Positions 1 through 18,507 of a stretch of DNA of 18,507 nucleotides are shown here, one piece after another. Each line of letters starts with the position of its first letter. Position 1 is the stretch's first letter. The notes under the pieces are model-generated. The model did no database searches and was not told the origin of the DNA. It worked only from the letters and a program-made list of their open reading frames with translations. The DNA comes from Gonium pectorale (taxonomy: Eukaryota; Chlorophyta; Chlorophyceae; Chlamydomonadales; Volvocaceae), in contig LSYV01000018.1 in assembly GCA_001584585.1 (NCBI GenBank), forward strand, positions 1,462,399 through 1,480,905. Reading direction: 5' to 3'. A program made the position numbers and the translations under genes.

Positions 1-29
1 CCTAACCCCCCCTCCCCTCCCCCTCCCAC

Positions 30-920
30 CCTCCCCGCTTCACGTGAGGCAATCCCGTAAAGTAAATGGGCTGGGAACGCCATCATGGCAGCATGTGCAA
101 GACAAAAACGTGTTGCTGGTTGTATGAACGACAGGCGATGTTTGACACCCCGCCAGCTTCCGGGACCGGGAACTGTGCATTCCCTAGGCCCGGGTACCTT
201 ATGAATGCTGTCAAGGCATTGCAGCCAACACTTCACACGGGTTGGGAGCCACACGGGTTGGGAGCAACACGGTTTGGGAGTGCCTTGTGGATGGGCAGCA
301 CCTGTAAGACAGCATTTTGTAGCGGTGGTATGAACGGAAGGCTATGAATGGTTGCCCGCCAGCGCCTGCACATGCCGGCCTGAATCCACAGGTGTTCCCT
401 TGTCCTTTCAAAGGAAAGCAAGGACAGTGCTGTGTGTCGGGCGCACGCTGACCGCCAAGGCGTCTGGTTGTATGCGGCTCAAGAGTGCTGTTGTTTGTGA
501 TGATTTTGGTGTGGTTAGCCAGGTGAACTGGGCTGCCGGCAACACATCTCCAATGGCACACGCTGCATAGCCTTGTTTGGAGGCCATCCAGTGCATGGTT
601 TGTAGCCCGTACTTCCTGCTACAGGAAGGCCCTAGCGGGATTTCTTCGCAGAAGCTATCCCCCCCTCCCTCCCCGCCCACCTCCCCGCTTCACGTGAGGC
701 TATCCGTAAACTACGCAGGCAGGGAACGCCATGGCGGCAGCAGCTTTATGACAGCATCATGTAGGGGGTGTATGAACGGGACGCCAGACCCGCTGGCAAC
801 CTGGCACATGCAACTTGGTGCTAGTGTACAGGCATTGAAGTCCAAGGTGGTACGTAGCCCGTACCTCTTGCAACGGCAACGGGAGGGCCCTTGCACGATG
901 CCCTAGCAGCATGTCCCACA
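30..920. repeat. Degenerate direct repeat, two main copies about 650 bases apart
   Basis: A 21-base string ending TTCACGTGAGGC occurs at 30-50 and 680-700, each preceded by a C-rich tract and followed by GTAAA, GGGAACGCCAT, a GCAGCA word and TGTATGAACG. A later shared segment, TAGCCCGTAC, occurs at about 605-614 and 855-864, followed in both by an AGG/GGGCCCT word and CTAGC. A third partial copy is near 292-345. The first copy seems to be split by extra sequence. This is consistent with an old dispersed element; no coding remnant was found. Confidence 0.6.
234..280. repeat. 16-base minisatellite, three units
   Basis: The unit CACACGGGTTGGGAGC is present twice exactly (234-249, 250-265) and once with two changes (266-280). 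It sits inside the degenerate repeat region. Confidence 0.85.
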
Positions 921-1182
921 GTCCCAGCTGCTTTGCTACAGGTGAAATGGCCTGGGTCCCCAAAGGGGACCGGCCCCCTCGATCTGCACGACCCTGGCAA
1001 CCCTGCAACCCTGTACTTGCTCACATGCTACCCCTCAACTGTTCATGGTCGTCTCCCACTCGAGAGGGTCGGTAGAGGGGGGGGGGTCAGCAGGTGTTTT
1101 CGGCACGAGGTCTACGTGGTGTTTAGGCATTGAGCTGCTCTGTTACGCCTATGTGTAGTCGGGTTCGCCGGACAGCCAGTGA

Positions 1183-1246
1183 AAAGCGCGCTTAATATCA
1201 AGCGCGCTTTGGGCCGTTCATACAGGGTCATACCCTGGTACGGCCC
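1183..1246. repeat. Two adjacent palindromes
   Basis: AAAGCGCGCTT (1183-1193) and AAGCGCGCTTT (1200-1210) are perfect 11-base inverted arms around a six-base AT-rich loop. Immediately after, GGGCCGT (1211-1217) pairs with ACGGCCC (1240-1246), enclosing AGGGT/ACCCT (1224-1228/1232-1236). Such abutting hairpins are typical of transposon ends or of structured RNA. No gene abuts them. Confidence 0.65.
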
Positions 1247-1336
1247 GTGGCCCGCATCCCCGAACAGATGCCTCCTGACGGTGCCCTTAGTGGTTGCTGC
1301 AGCTTATATTGCAGCCATGTAGCACCTGTCTGGGGC

Positions 1337-1740
1337 AGAACCCGCTGGGGCGCTCCAACTCGTTCCCGAACCGCAACCGTACGCCCCGCCCTGTGGACCG
1401 CCCTGCCTCCGCCCCGCAGCGGCAGCCGCCCCGCTTTAAGCCACATGTCAGACTATGTACCAGTCGAACGTCCAGATTAGGAGCCGCTCGGGTGGCAGTA
1501 CGCGCGCGCTGGGCTGCGACGGGGCTGGGGCGCTCCAACGCGTCCCCGCATTGCACCCGTACATCCGGGACCGCGAACGACTCGCCACCGGTCACTGACC
1601 ATATCAACCCACAGGAACCATGCATACATGTCCTGACATGTGCTCAAGAGCTGGGCGGCGGTTGCTGTGGGATGGGGGCGGGACGGTCCCGGATGAGCGA
1701 TTGCGGAGGGGGTTTGTGTATGAGCGCCGCCGCCATGTCC
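1337..1740. repeat. Cluster of imperfect direct and inverted repeats
   Basis: GCTGGGGCGCTCCAAC occurs at about 1345-1360 and again about 180 bases later near 1523-1538, each followed by a related C-rich segment. The stretch 1400-1450 read in reverse also resembles 1630-1690 (both contain CTGACATGTG followed by GC-rich GGCGG words). The mixed orientation suggests a decayed foldback transposon. Open frames here look compositional only. Confidence 0.45.
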
Positions 1741-1949
1741 GCCATTCTGTATGGCGCCATGTCAACATGCCCCCGACCGCTGCCGGCCACAACGGCTCCT
1801 GACTGCTTTCTTTCCCATTCATCATACCAGGTCTGTATACAGCCGGGTGGGCGGGCTGGGCGCACGACGGTCTCGGAACCCCTGAGCGCCGTCGGACCGG
1901 TCGCCTTTACGACAACAACACCGCAGCTCGACCTTGACAACTAGCGGTC

Positions 1950-4192
1950 CACCAGGTGGCATTTTGGGGGGCAGGCAGCGCCACATGGCTTGCTCTGTAC
2001 CCGCCCACCCTACCGGAAACGTCGCGCCATCGGGCGTGTATGGCCGTAGAGGCGGACTCCCTCTTCCTGTGCAGGTTTTTCTTTCTTTAGTGCCCTAGCT
2101 AGCGCCACAGCCTCCCGGCCCGCCGTGCGCATGACCGGGGGTGGTCCAGTGCGTGTGGTAGGCTTGACTAGGAAACGTGGCGGGCCGGCCCATGCGGTGT
2201 GCGCCGTGTGAATGCGGGTCTCTGTACACGTTCGACGTTACGTCAATACACACCGATTTACACAGTACTTAGATCTGCAATATGTCATTCAAAGCGGTTA
2301 CGATATCTAGAAAAGGATAACAGAAACAGGGATCGCAACCTCTGCGGTCATACACACCCGGGGACGTATGCGTCGTTTCGTTTTGACACCCGGGGGTGTG
2401 ATGCTTCCAGCAGGGCGCCGAGTACAGGGCATGGCGGGCGAGGTAGACGAGCAGACGGCCCTCCCGGTGTGGGCCGCCGGTATAGTTACCTGACGTGCTG
2501 GGAGAGGGCCCAGCGAGTAAAGGCATGCACGCAGCCACCTCTCCCCGCTCCCGAGTCCCAAGGCACGGACCTCCTAACCACGCACCTAAGGCGAACAATA
2601 TGACACGCGCCTGACCAAATTTGCTTATTACGAATCAACTGAATGGTGAGGCAGCATGCGGGCCCTGTCTCCAGCTGGCGAGTCGCGAGCACTACCTCGC
2701 ATGCCCCTGGCCGACTCCTGCGGCTCTGTAGCCACTGCCACCGCTGCCCCCTGAAGATCATTTGGCCAGGCAACTCAACTCAACATGGGTACGCAACTCC
2801 GAGACTCCACCGCACATTCTACGACCCTATGGGAAAGTCGGCGATTCCATTGTACTACGCATAACTAGCACCAAAGGCACGGCATGGGGTGCACGAGCTA
2901 GTAGGCACATAAAAGGACGATCGCGCAGCACACCACACAACAACATCACCTACCGACAGGCGGGGACCGGCTTGCGGACGCGAGTCAACGGCCCGCAAGC
3001 GGCGCGCAAGTGCTCGCATAAAATGGGTGGAAGCGCTGGGGCCCACCCAGTCACCCGTCGGGTTGTCCCGCCGCCTCACCGCCGCAAAGCCCACAGCTTG
3101 CAGCGCACGAGCGGTGGGGCCGACTGCGGCGCAACAGAACCTCAGCGCATGCCCATAAACGGTCAATTTGCGAGATCATAAATCGCACGCACTTCAATCC
3201 ACACATACCATTGCGCGCCGTACTACTTGAAGCATACGGGCATCACGCCCCCCATGCAAGCCGTTTGTTGAGGACAACCAGTGCGCGTAAGTGCCGAAAG
3301 CAGCTGCGGGATGCACCTTTGATACCGTGCCCCAGTGGCCCAGCCCGTTGGTGCTCCATCTCCGCATTGCGGGTCGGCTGGCTCTGGAGCAGCCGAGCGC
3401 TGCCAGCGCCTCCGCGCCCCGACTTCGCACACGAGGAGCGGACGCACGCACGCACGCCACCCAAATCGGTCGATACCCGGTAGAGCCCAGCAGGGTGCCC
3501 GCTCTCGTCAGGGCCCCTAGGGGCCTTCTCTCGGAGGCGCTCACGGAGCTTGCGCCCGGAGCGATGCCCCGACCTCTCAGCCACCCGCCACCCCGCGTGC
3601 TCATGCCCCCGCCCGACAGCCCGACAGCTCAACAGCGCATAGACAGACGGCTCATCCCGCCCCAGGGCATGTATGGGTACCCACGGGAGGGAGGGCGCCC
3701 CACCGTGTGCTACTTCTCGGGTGCCCCCGACAGCGTGACGCGCACTTCCCCCGAGGGCCTCCCCTTGCCTGATGACGCTTGGGCAGGCTTGGGGGCCTCT
3801 GTAGGCGGTGATGCCTTCATGCCGTCAACGCTCCGCCAATGGTTGTAATTGCCTGCAGGTCACAGTGCATACCAGGGCCGGCGCAACCGCAGCGGGGGAA
3901 GGGCCGAGTGAGTGGCCACTGCCGCAGTGGCATTCATAGGCACGTGCGCAGCGCTTGCCCAGGACAGCAGCACGACGGACTCGCCGCTCCACCATTGGCG
4001 GATTCCACATGCCGGCCACGGGGGCCGTTGATTCAGCGCTCGCCCGGATCAAGTTCAATCCATCCATTTCACCCCGCCACTGCTTGCCCCGCTGCCTGCC
4101 CCGCGCATTCAAACGGCGATCACGAGTCAAGCGGTCCTGTCATGCCGCACCCCACCCCCTCGCACCACGCTGCAACCCGTCTCCCATCTTTG
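1950..4192. other. Non-coding stretch downstream of gene 1
   Basis: I see no protein family, RNA gene or strong repeat here. Part of it (roughly 3500-4192) is probably the 3' untranslated region of gene 1. It contains one 17-base word, at 3840-3856, that recurs downstream of gene 2. Open frames on both strands have no recognisable motif. Confidence 0.5.
3840..3856. repeat. 17-base word shared by both 3' flanks (gene 1 copy)
   Basis: TGGTTGTAATTGCCTGC is exactly repeated at 14977-14993. The copies lie about 340 and 200 bases beyond the stop codons of genes 1 and 2. On the plus strand the word contains TGTAA, the volvocine polyadenylation signal. Confidence 0.6.
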
Positions 4193-13240
<9,048 letters not shown>

Positions 13241-15188
13241 GCTTTATTTTGCGCAAGGCTCCAAGTGGTCATGGCGTGGTGTCCGAACGTGTACGCGGTA
13301 AGATAGCAGCGTTATTGAAGACGTCTTTCCCATGTACACTGGAAAATCAGGGGCTCCTTTCGGCGACCAGGGGCCAACTACCAGTTACGACTGTGCGGCG
13401 AAATCATGCTTCAATAACCGAGCATGACCGGCTTTGAGTATACTGTATCAATACATTGGACATTGACAGGCAGTGAGTCTTGGAAACTGTTAATTTTGTG
13501 ACGTCGCAAGGGGATGGGTGTTATCATGCATCTTCATAGGCTCGCACAAACAGCTTCGTTATGCAGCTGATCGAGGACCCCCCCCTCCGCCTGTTTGCCG
13601 CTGGCAGCATCATGCCACTTTTTTTAAGGCCGAACCCGCCCAAGAGCACGGGCTTATGAGCTTACTACTAGGTGGCTAATGATGGTCCAGGCGCCGGCAC
13701 GGCACTCATCCGCTGAAATGTCCCGTTGTAGCGCGGGTAGCAACGTCGCTTGGCATGGGCCGACGTATGATGCGATACGTATACAATGGGACATTGGTCG
13801 GGGGTGTGGATGCTAAACAGCGGCAATAAAACCCAACCACACCACTTCCCCACCTCATACCTGCTGACACCGTGAACTGACACCAAAGCAGGTGCGAACC
13901 GGCCAACGGAATCAGCAGCATTGCACGCAATGCGCAAACCCTTCAATGAAACCAAAGAGGATTCATCCCACTTGAGCCACGGCCTACGGCTTCTTTACGC
14001 GACCCGCACACCACCTCTGCCTGCCTGCCGCTCAGCCTTGAATTCCAATGCATGCGCCTCTTGTTAGTGACCATTCGTTTCGCGACATGGCATGCCTAGG
14101 CTTCAAACCCACCAAAACAATAAACCAGGCGCCTCGATCCCTCCAGCCTTTCACAAGCGAATTCAGTCGTCGCAACAGCACGCAGCAAGTCACAAACGAA
14201 ACACCACGACAACCGCACGGCAGAGGATGTCTCTCGGGCCCGGTCGGTGGAGGGGTGTCCAGCACTTACGGTCACCGTGTCATGGGGGCGCGCGCCGGGC
14301 TCCCGCTGTCTAGTCACCATGAATGCATATTCCAAATACCACCCTTGCTTCGTGCGCACACCTGCTTCAAGTGAAGTACGCTAACCTTCCTTCCCCAGCG
14401 GGAGGTTTGCATAGGTAACCTAGTCGCTTAGCCGGCTGGTGCACACCTAAGTACGGCCCTACATGACTCTTAGGTAGGCGGGCCCAGCAGCAAAGGCCTT
14501 GGGCGCATTGCCACGGCCGGGCCCGCCGCATAAAACATATGCTCGCTCTCGTTGCTCGGGTAGAGGAGGAGCGAAGTGGTCCCAAGAAAGAATCTCCCCA
14601 GAAGGAAAAACAACGGGGACTCGCGCCGCCCTGCAGGCCCAGCGACACGCCCCACAACGCTAACATGCGCGCGCCGGTGTCACTCGGTGTGGTGCGTCAT
14701 CCGCTTCCCCACCCACACACCGCTCCAACATCTTTCAGGAGGGTTTGGGGTGAACCGTTCCGGGGCCCTGATTAAGGCCGCCTGGCCCACATGTCGCTGT
14801 TGTTACCGCACTTACGCCATGGTGTACGGCAGTTGGGCGGCTGCCGAGCGTGCGCCGCAGCTGCCGGCTAGTTGGCTGCCGGCAAGTGGCTGGCTGCAAA
14901 GCGGGACGAGGGCGCGGGCGGAAGCTTCCCGCTACGCGGCTCTGCGATGGCCGCCTGACCGTCGATTGCGCGGTAGTGGTTGTAATTGCCTGCGGGTGGT
15001 GCGGGAGCGACGTGGGAGCACAAGTTTAAGGACAGACAGCGGGTCGGCGAATGCGTCCTTCCAATGTATTCGCAGCAGGTCAGCCGGCGGCGTGCACTGC
15101 TTCCCGGATAAGCAGCCACGACAATCAAAACATCCGTCCCGGGATGGGATGATGCTGTACGTTTCATGCACGTGCCAGGCCTTGCAGG
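13241..15188. other. Spacer: 5' flank of gene 1 and 3' flank of gene 2
   Basis: About 1.9 kb with no supportable gene. The part next to gene 1 (13241-13960) is visibly less GC-rich than the genes. It has an AT-rich word (minus strand CAAAATAAAG, about 13242-13252) only a few bases upstream of the first ATG, and a near-palindromic TGACGTCG at 13499-13506. The gene 2 side has short local repeats of a GCTGCCGGC word near 14860-14900. No minus-strand TGTAA was seen for gene 2. Confidence 0.5.
14977..14993. repeat. 17-base word shared by both 3' flanks (gene 2 copy)
   Basis: Exact partner of 3840-3856, on the same strand and on the same side of its gene. It is either a leftover of the original duplication or the end of a plus-strand transcript running toward each gene. 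Confidence 0.6.
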
Positions 15189-18100
15189 TCACCACCCCAC
15201 CCTAGCACCACAGCCGGCGCGCCACCCACCCATGAAGCAGCGCATGAGCGGTCGGGCCCCGGGGAAGGCGGAGCACAGTGCATGCACGAGCGGCAGCGCC
15301 ACGAACTCGTAGAAGCCCGTCTGGCTCTTGCTGACGCCCTGCTTGGCGCGGTCGAAGAGCGGGCTGATGGGTAAGCACAGCTGGCGCTCCTTGTCGCCCT
15401 GTCGGAAAAACTCCTCCTCCAGCACAGACAGCCAGCTGAGGGGCGACCAAGAGGGGAGGCTTAAGCTTGTCAGACGCACAAGACAAAAGCGTGACGACGG
15501 ACCGAGCGTCAAAGGAAAAGGAAGAAGGAACGTGGCGTCAGGCCCCACACACCCTCCTTCGCTCCCGCCCCGCTCCTCACCGCTTGTGCACCTCCATCTC
15601 CTCGCCCAGGTGTCCCAAGTCCGCGACCTTGATCACGACCTGCAGGCTCAGCAGCCGCTCGGTCTCGTCGATGGGCTTGGGGGCCTGCCCAAGATCCACA
15701 ATGGACGGCATGCCGACTGCCACGGTCTGCAGCTCCTGCATGCTGCTGCGAGGGTGTAGAAGGGCACGAGGGAAATGGCGTCGATAGGATTTCGCGAAGC
15801 TCGGGTTGCGTGAAACGACGGGCCCTGTGGGCCCTGTGAGAGGCATGAGGGTAAGCTGAGCAACTGGGACGAGGCGAGAGCAGACCCAAGGGAACACGCA
15901 ACAGGGTCGGAAGTTGTCGAACGGACAACCTGGCCCGCACAATGAACCGGATGCTCCGCCACCACTCACAACCGGCCATCCAAGGGCCCACTGCCGCGAT
16001 GAGCATCGCGCACCTGCCCTGCCGGTCTGGCGTGGTCATGCCCGCGGGCTTGTTCGAGTAGTTTGCGATCCGGTGCACCGTGTTGAAGTGGCTCAGCAGC
16101 GAGAAGTGCTGCTTCATGTCAGTGGCCAGCACCATCTCAATCACCTGCACCGGAGGCAAGGAAGGCAAACTTGCGTATTTCCATCGCCGATAACCAGGTG
16201 AAAGCAAGCAACACTTAAGGAGAGTGGCCCAGGAGCAGACCCAGCCAGCTCGGTCAGCGGGCTCGGATTGAGCAAACCGCAAGCCGTTACGCAACATGCG
16301 GCCAAGGCGTGCACAGCTCTGTAGAGCTGCCTCTTCTCCGGCTACAAGCCTCTCCTCCGTCAGCCATGCGTCACCCGCTGGGCGAGGACGTCAACAGTAA
16401 AATACTGCTCAGAAAGGCACCATGCACTTAGCGGTAACGTATTCGGCCGGCTGCGGGGAAGCGCGACCTCAGGCAGCCACCGGTTCAGGGCATCCTCGGT
16501 CCCCTGCCGATAGCCAGACATAGACCCGTAACAGTCATCTCCGCGCATCGCCCACCTGCTTCCGGAACGCCGCCTTCTGCTCATTGCTGAGCGGCGATAG
16601 AAGGTCCAGCCCCGCGCGGCGCATGGTGCTGAAGGCGGCTGCCGCGTGGTGGTTCTCCAGCGGCGAGCGGTCGTTGTAGCGCACGGCCAGGGGGTCCAGC
16701 GTGGCGACGAGGAAGTCGTTGGTGAGGCCGGGATGGCCGTAGTCGTGCACAATCTGCGAGGCCGGGAGGCATGGGGCCGCAAGGGAGCACATGCCGCTTA
16801 GCGGATGATCGAGGACTACCCGTGATACGAGAGCTACCGCTTATAGCCTGCTTAACGACTGACAGATGGCCCGTAATGCTCAGCAGGGCGTCGAATCAGC
16901 TCTAACACATGCTCGTTTCCCCCGCCCCCCCCTCCTCTCCCCTGCGCCCGCCTCGCCCTCCCGGCCCCCACCGCCGCGAAGTACGCCGCCAGCAGGCCCA
17001 GCTGGTCGACGTAGTTGATGTGCATCTGCGCCCCGTGCAGGATGACGTGCAGCGTCTGCAGCACGTCGGCGGCGTGGGTGGCGTTGTGGTAGGGGTTGTC
17101 GTTGTAGCCCGCCTCGATGTGGCGGAGGAGCCTGGGGATCGTAGGGGGCGGGAAGGGCGCGGGCAAGGGGAGGGCAAAGAGGACCGCAGCTGGAGTGAGG
17201 GGCCCCGACAAAGCATAGCGAGGTAAGGCGGGCAAGGCGGGGGTGCCGATGAGGGTTAGGGGCTTACAAGGGCACGCCATTGACCCCGTCCTACACCCAA
17301 AACTGGTGTCGCGCCCATCCACTCCAGTCAGACAACCGGGCAGAGGCAGGGGGTGCCTCCCCGGCCAGACAACACGGGTGAACTTTGCCTTTGGAAGAAT
17401 CTTCAAGCGCACATGGCCAGCCAGTGCGCTTGAAGTTTCTGCCAACTCCACACACATAATGGAGCAAGAGGAGGGCGGTGCCCCTGCACGGCCCGGGTGC
17501 ATTGCCTGTACGCGCGCCCCGCCCCACCCCGCCCCACCTGGCCAGGACCGCGGGCTTGAGCTTGAGACCCGTTATGAGGCCTGCGCGGTGTATCAGGTAG
17601 AAGCCCAGCGCCGAGAGCGGGTGGCCGTTGGTCACGTCCCGCAGCCGCCACGCGTCGAACTGCCAAGAGTCGGCCTGCGCCAGCACCTTCTCCACCTGCG
17701 CGGGCACAGGGCAAGTGAGATGGGTCGGGTAGGTGTGTGGCTCAGTGCATCCGAGCACTGAAGCCCAACATGGAGAACGGTGCTGCGTTAAAGCGCTGCT
17801 GCGGCCGTAGCCATGGCAGTGCGTGGCGCCTCATGGATCGCTCCCCCAAGGAAGCGGTCTCTGGCCAGCACACCTCTGCAGGCGCTCTCGACGCAGCCAG
17901 GTCCCGCCCGGCCCGGCGCATAGCCGTAATACCCCGCCGCAGGTTGTTGTGGCTTGCCCCCGCCAGTAGTTCGCCTGTTATGTTGCCCACACCCTATCCT
18001 TTGTCCCTCCCCGCGTGCTGGCTGCCCCTCAGCAGCTCACCTCTTCGATTATGGGCAGCGGCGGCGTGGGCGGCTTCTTGGCCAGGAACGCCCCTAACGC

Positions 18101-18507
18101 CAGCGCCGCGCCAGTTATGCTCCGTCGGCTGGTGCTGGAGGCCCAAAGGCCGCCGCGAGTGGCGCCGTGCTGCTCGTCCGCTTGCGGGCCCCCCCGCAGC
18201 GGCGTCACCACGTCCGCGTGGCTGCTGCTGCTGAGCGTCTTGTTGGGGCCGCCGTCGTGCGCGTCCGCTATGCTGACGCAGAGCAGCGCGCTCCGGCGGC
18301 GGCCCTTCGCCCCTCCCGCAAGGCTGGCGTGCGAGTCATTGCGTTTAACCTGCCCCCGCCGCATCCCCCCGGCTGTGCCCGGCGGTTGTGGTGCCGACGG
18401 TGACGCGACCACCGCCATGGCGGCGGTGACGCCGTCTTCCGTCATCCGCACGCAGCTAGCACTGACGGCGCTGGTTGTCCCCGTGGGCGCCGCTCCTGTT
18501 CCGTCGG
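15189..18507 (-). CDS. Cyclic-nucleotide phosphodiesterase, tandem paralogue (gene 2, 5' part outside window)
   Basis: Seven exons are visible: 18507-18041 (open to the edge), 17695-17538, 17131-16972, 16753-16556, 16144-16014, 15745-15581, 15435-15189 (TGA stop). They give 507 residues with consistent phases. The first visible exon is the end of a low-complexity linker (PLPIIEE before a GTGAGC donor). The rest is a complete PDEase_I domain: [66 protein letters not shown]. All metal ligands and the purine-binding Gln are present. Exons 2-4 of the visible part have exactly the lengths of gene 1 exons 13-15 (158, 160, 198). By analogy the missing 5' part should code a membrane sensor, but this is not seen. 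The acceptor at 15745 has a CAGCAG alternative three bases on. Confidence 0.9.
15204..15682. repeat. 3'-end block about 96% identical to 4205-4683 (gene 2 copy)
   Basis: Partner of the gene 1 3' block. Differences cluster in the last exon around 15281-15292 (six changes in nine bases) and 15366-15380. These change the residue before LPISP from GM to CL and alter the PG(ST/AR)PL loop. Confidence 0.85.
16960..17164. repeat. Block identical to 6057-6261 (205 bases, gene 2 copy)
   Basis: Partner of the block in gene 1. The neighbouring exon (17538-17695) is visibly more diverged from its counterpart, mainly at silent sites, which makes this block stand out. Confidence 0.85.

Noticed and set aside
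1..30. CCTAACCCCC start resembling telomere repeats
   Set aside because: It occurs once and then becomes irregular C/T sequence. The volvocine telomere unit (TTTTAGGG) is not repeated, and a similar C-rich tract heads the second repeat copy at 661.
1294..1944. 216-codon plus-strand open frame
   Set aside because: It runs through the imperfect repeat cluster, and the protein is low-complexity without motifs.
3291..3848. 185-codon plus-strand open frame ending within the TGTAA word
   Set aside because: No recognisable domain, GC-driven composition, and its stop coincides with the shared word instead of leaving a 3' UTR. It cannot be excluded as a terminal exon but is not supported.
13668..13955. 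95-codon minus-strand frame upstream of gene 1 as a possible extra 5' exon
   Set aside because: No good donor in phase with exon 1 or 2 and no domain; the short ATG exon at 13151-13240 explains the start.

Overview
The window looks like nuclear DNA of a volvocine green alga (Chlamydomonas-like). It is GC-rich, and its genes are broken by many GT-AG introns of about 65-430 bases (one of 1.2 kb). The encoded proteins are rich in Ala/Gly runs, and simple-sequence tracts are common. The species cannot be fixed from the sequence. No bacterial-style operons, rRNA, tRNA or CRISPR arrays were seen.

The right three quarters hold two tandem paralogous genes, both on the minus strand. Gene 1 (4193-13240) could be assembled completely as 18 exons, whose phases all agree and which give a 1309-residue protein. 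The order is: short N-terminus, TM helix, extracytoplasmic CHASE sensor domain, second TM helix, linking helical region, a 505-codon low-complexity linker in one exon, and a C-terminal class I cyclic-nucleotide phosphodiesterase (PDEase_I) domain with all expected catalytic residues. Gene 2 (15189 to beyond the right edge) shows its last seven exons: the end of the linker and a full PDE domain. Intron positions and phases match gene 1. Its sensor half, if it has one, lies outside the window.

Gene 1 therefore reads as a receptor-type phosphodiesterase: a ligand-sensing domain outside the membrane joined in one chain to the enzyme that hydrolyses cAMP and/or cGMP inside. The two copies are mosaic. 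Most introns are unalignable, yet a 205-base block around the metal-binding exon is 100% identical and a block of about 470 bases at the 3' end, including a whole intron, is about 96% identical. This is best explained by gene conversion between tandem copies.

The left part (1-4192) has no supportable gene. It holds degenerate direct repeats, a 16-base minisatellite, palindromes and an inverted/direct repeat cluster that look like old transposon remnants, then about 2 kb of featureless sequence. The 13241-15188 spacer holds the 5' flank of gene 1 and the 3' flank of gene 2.
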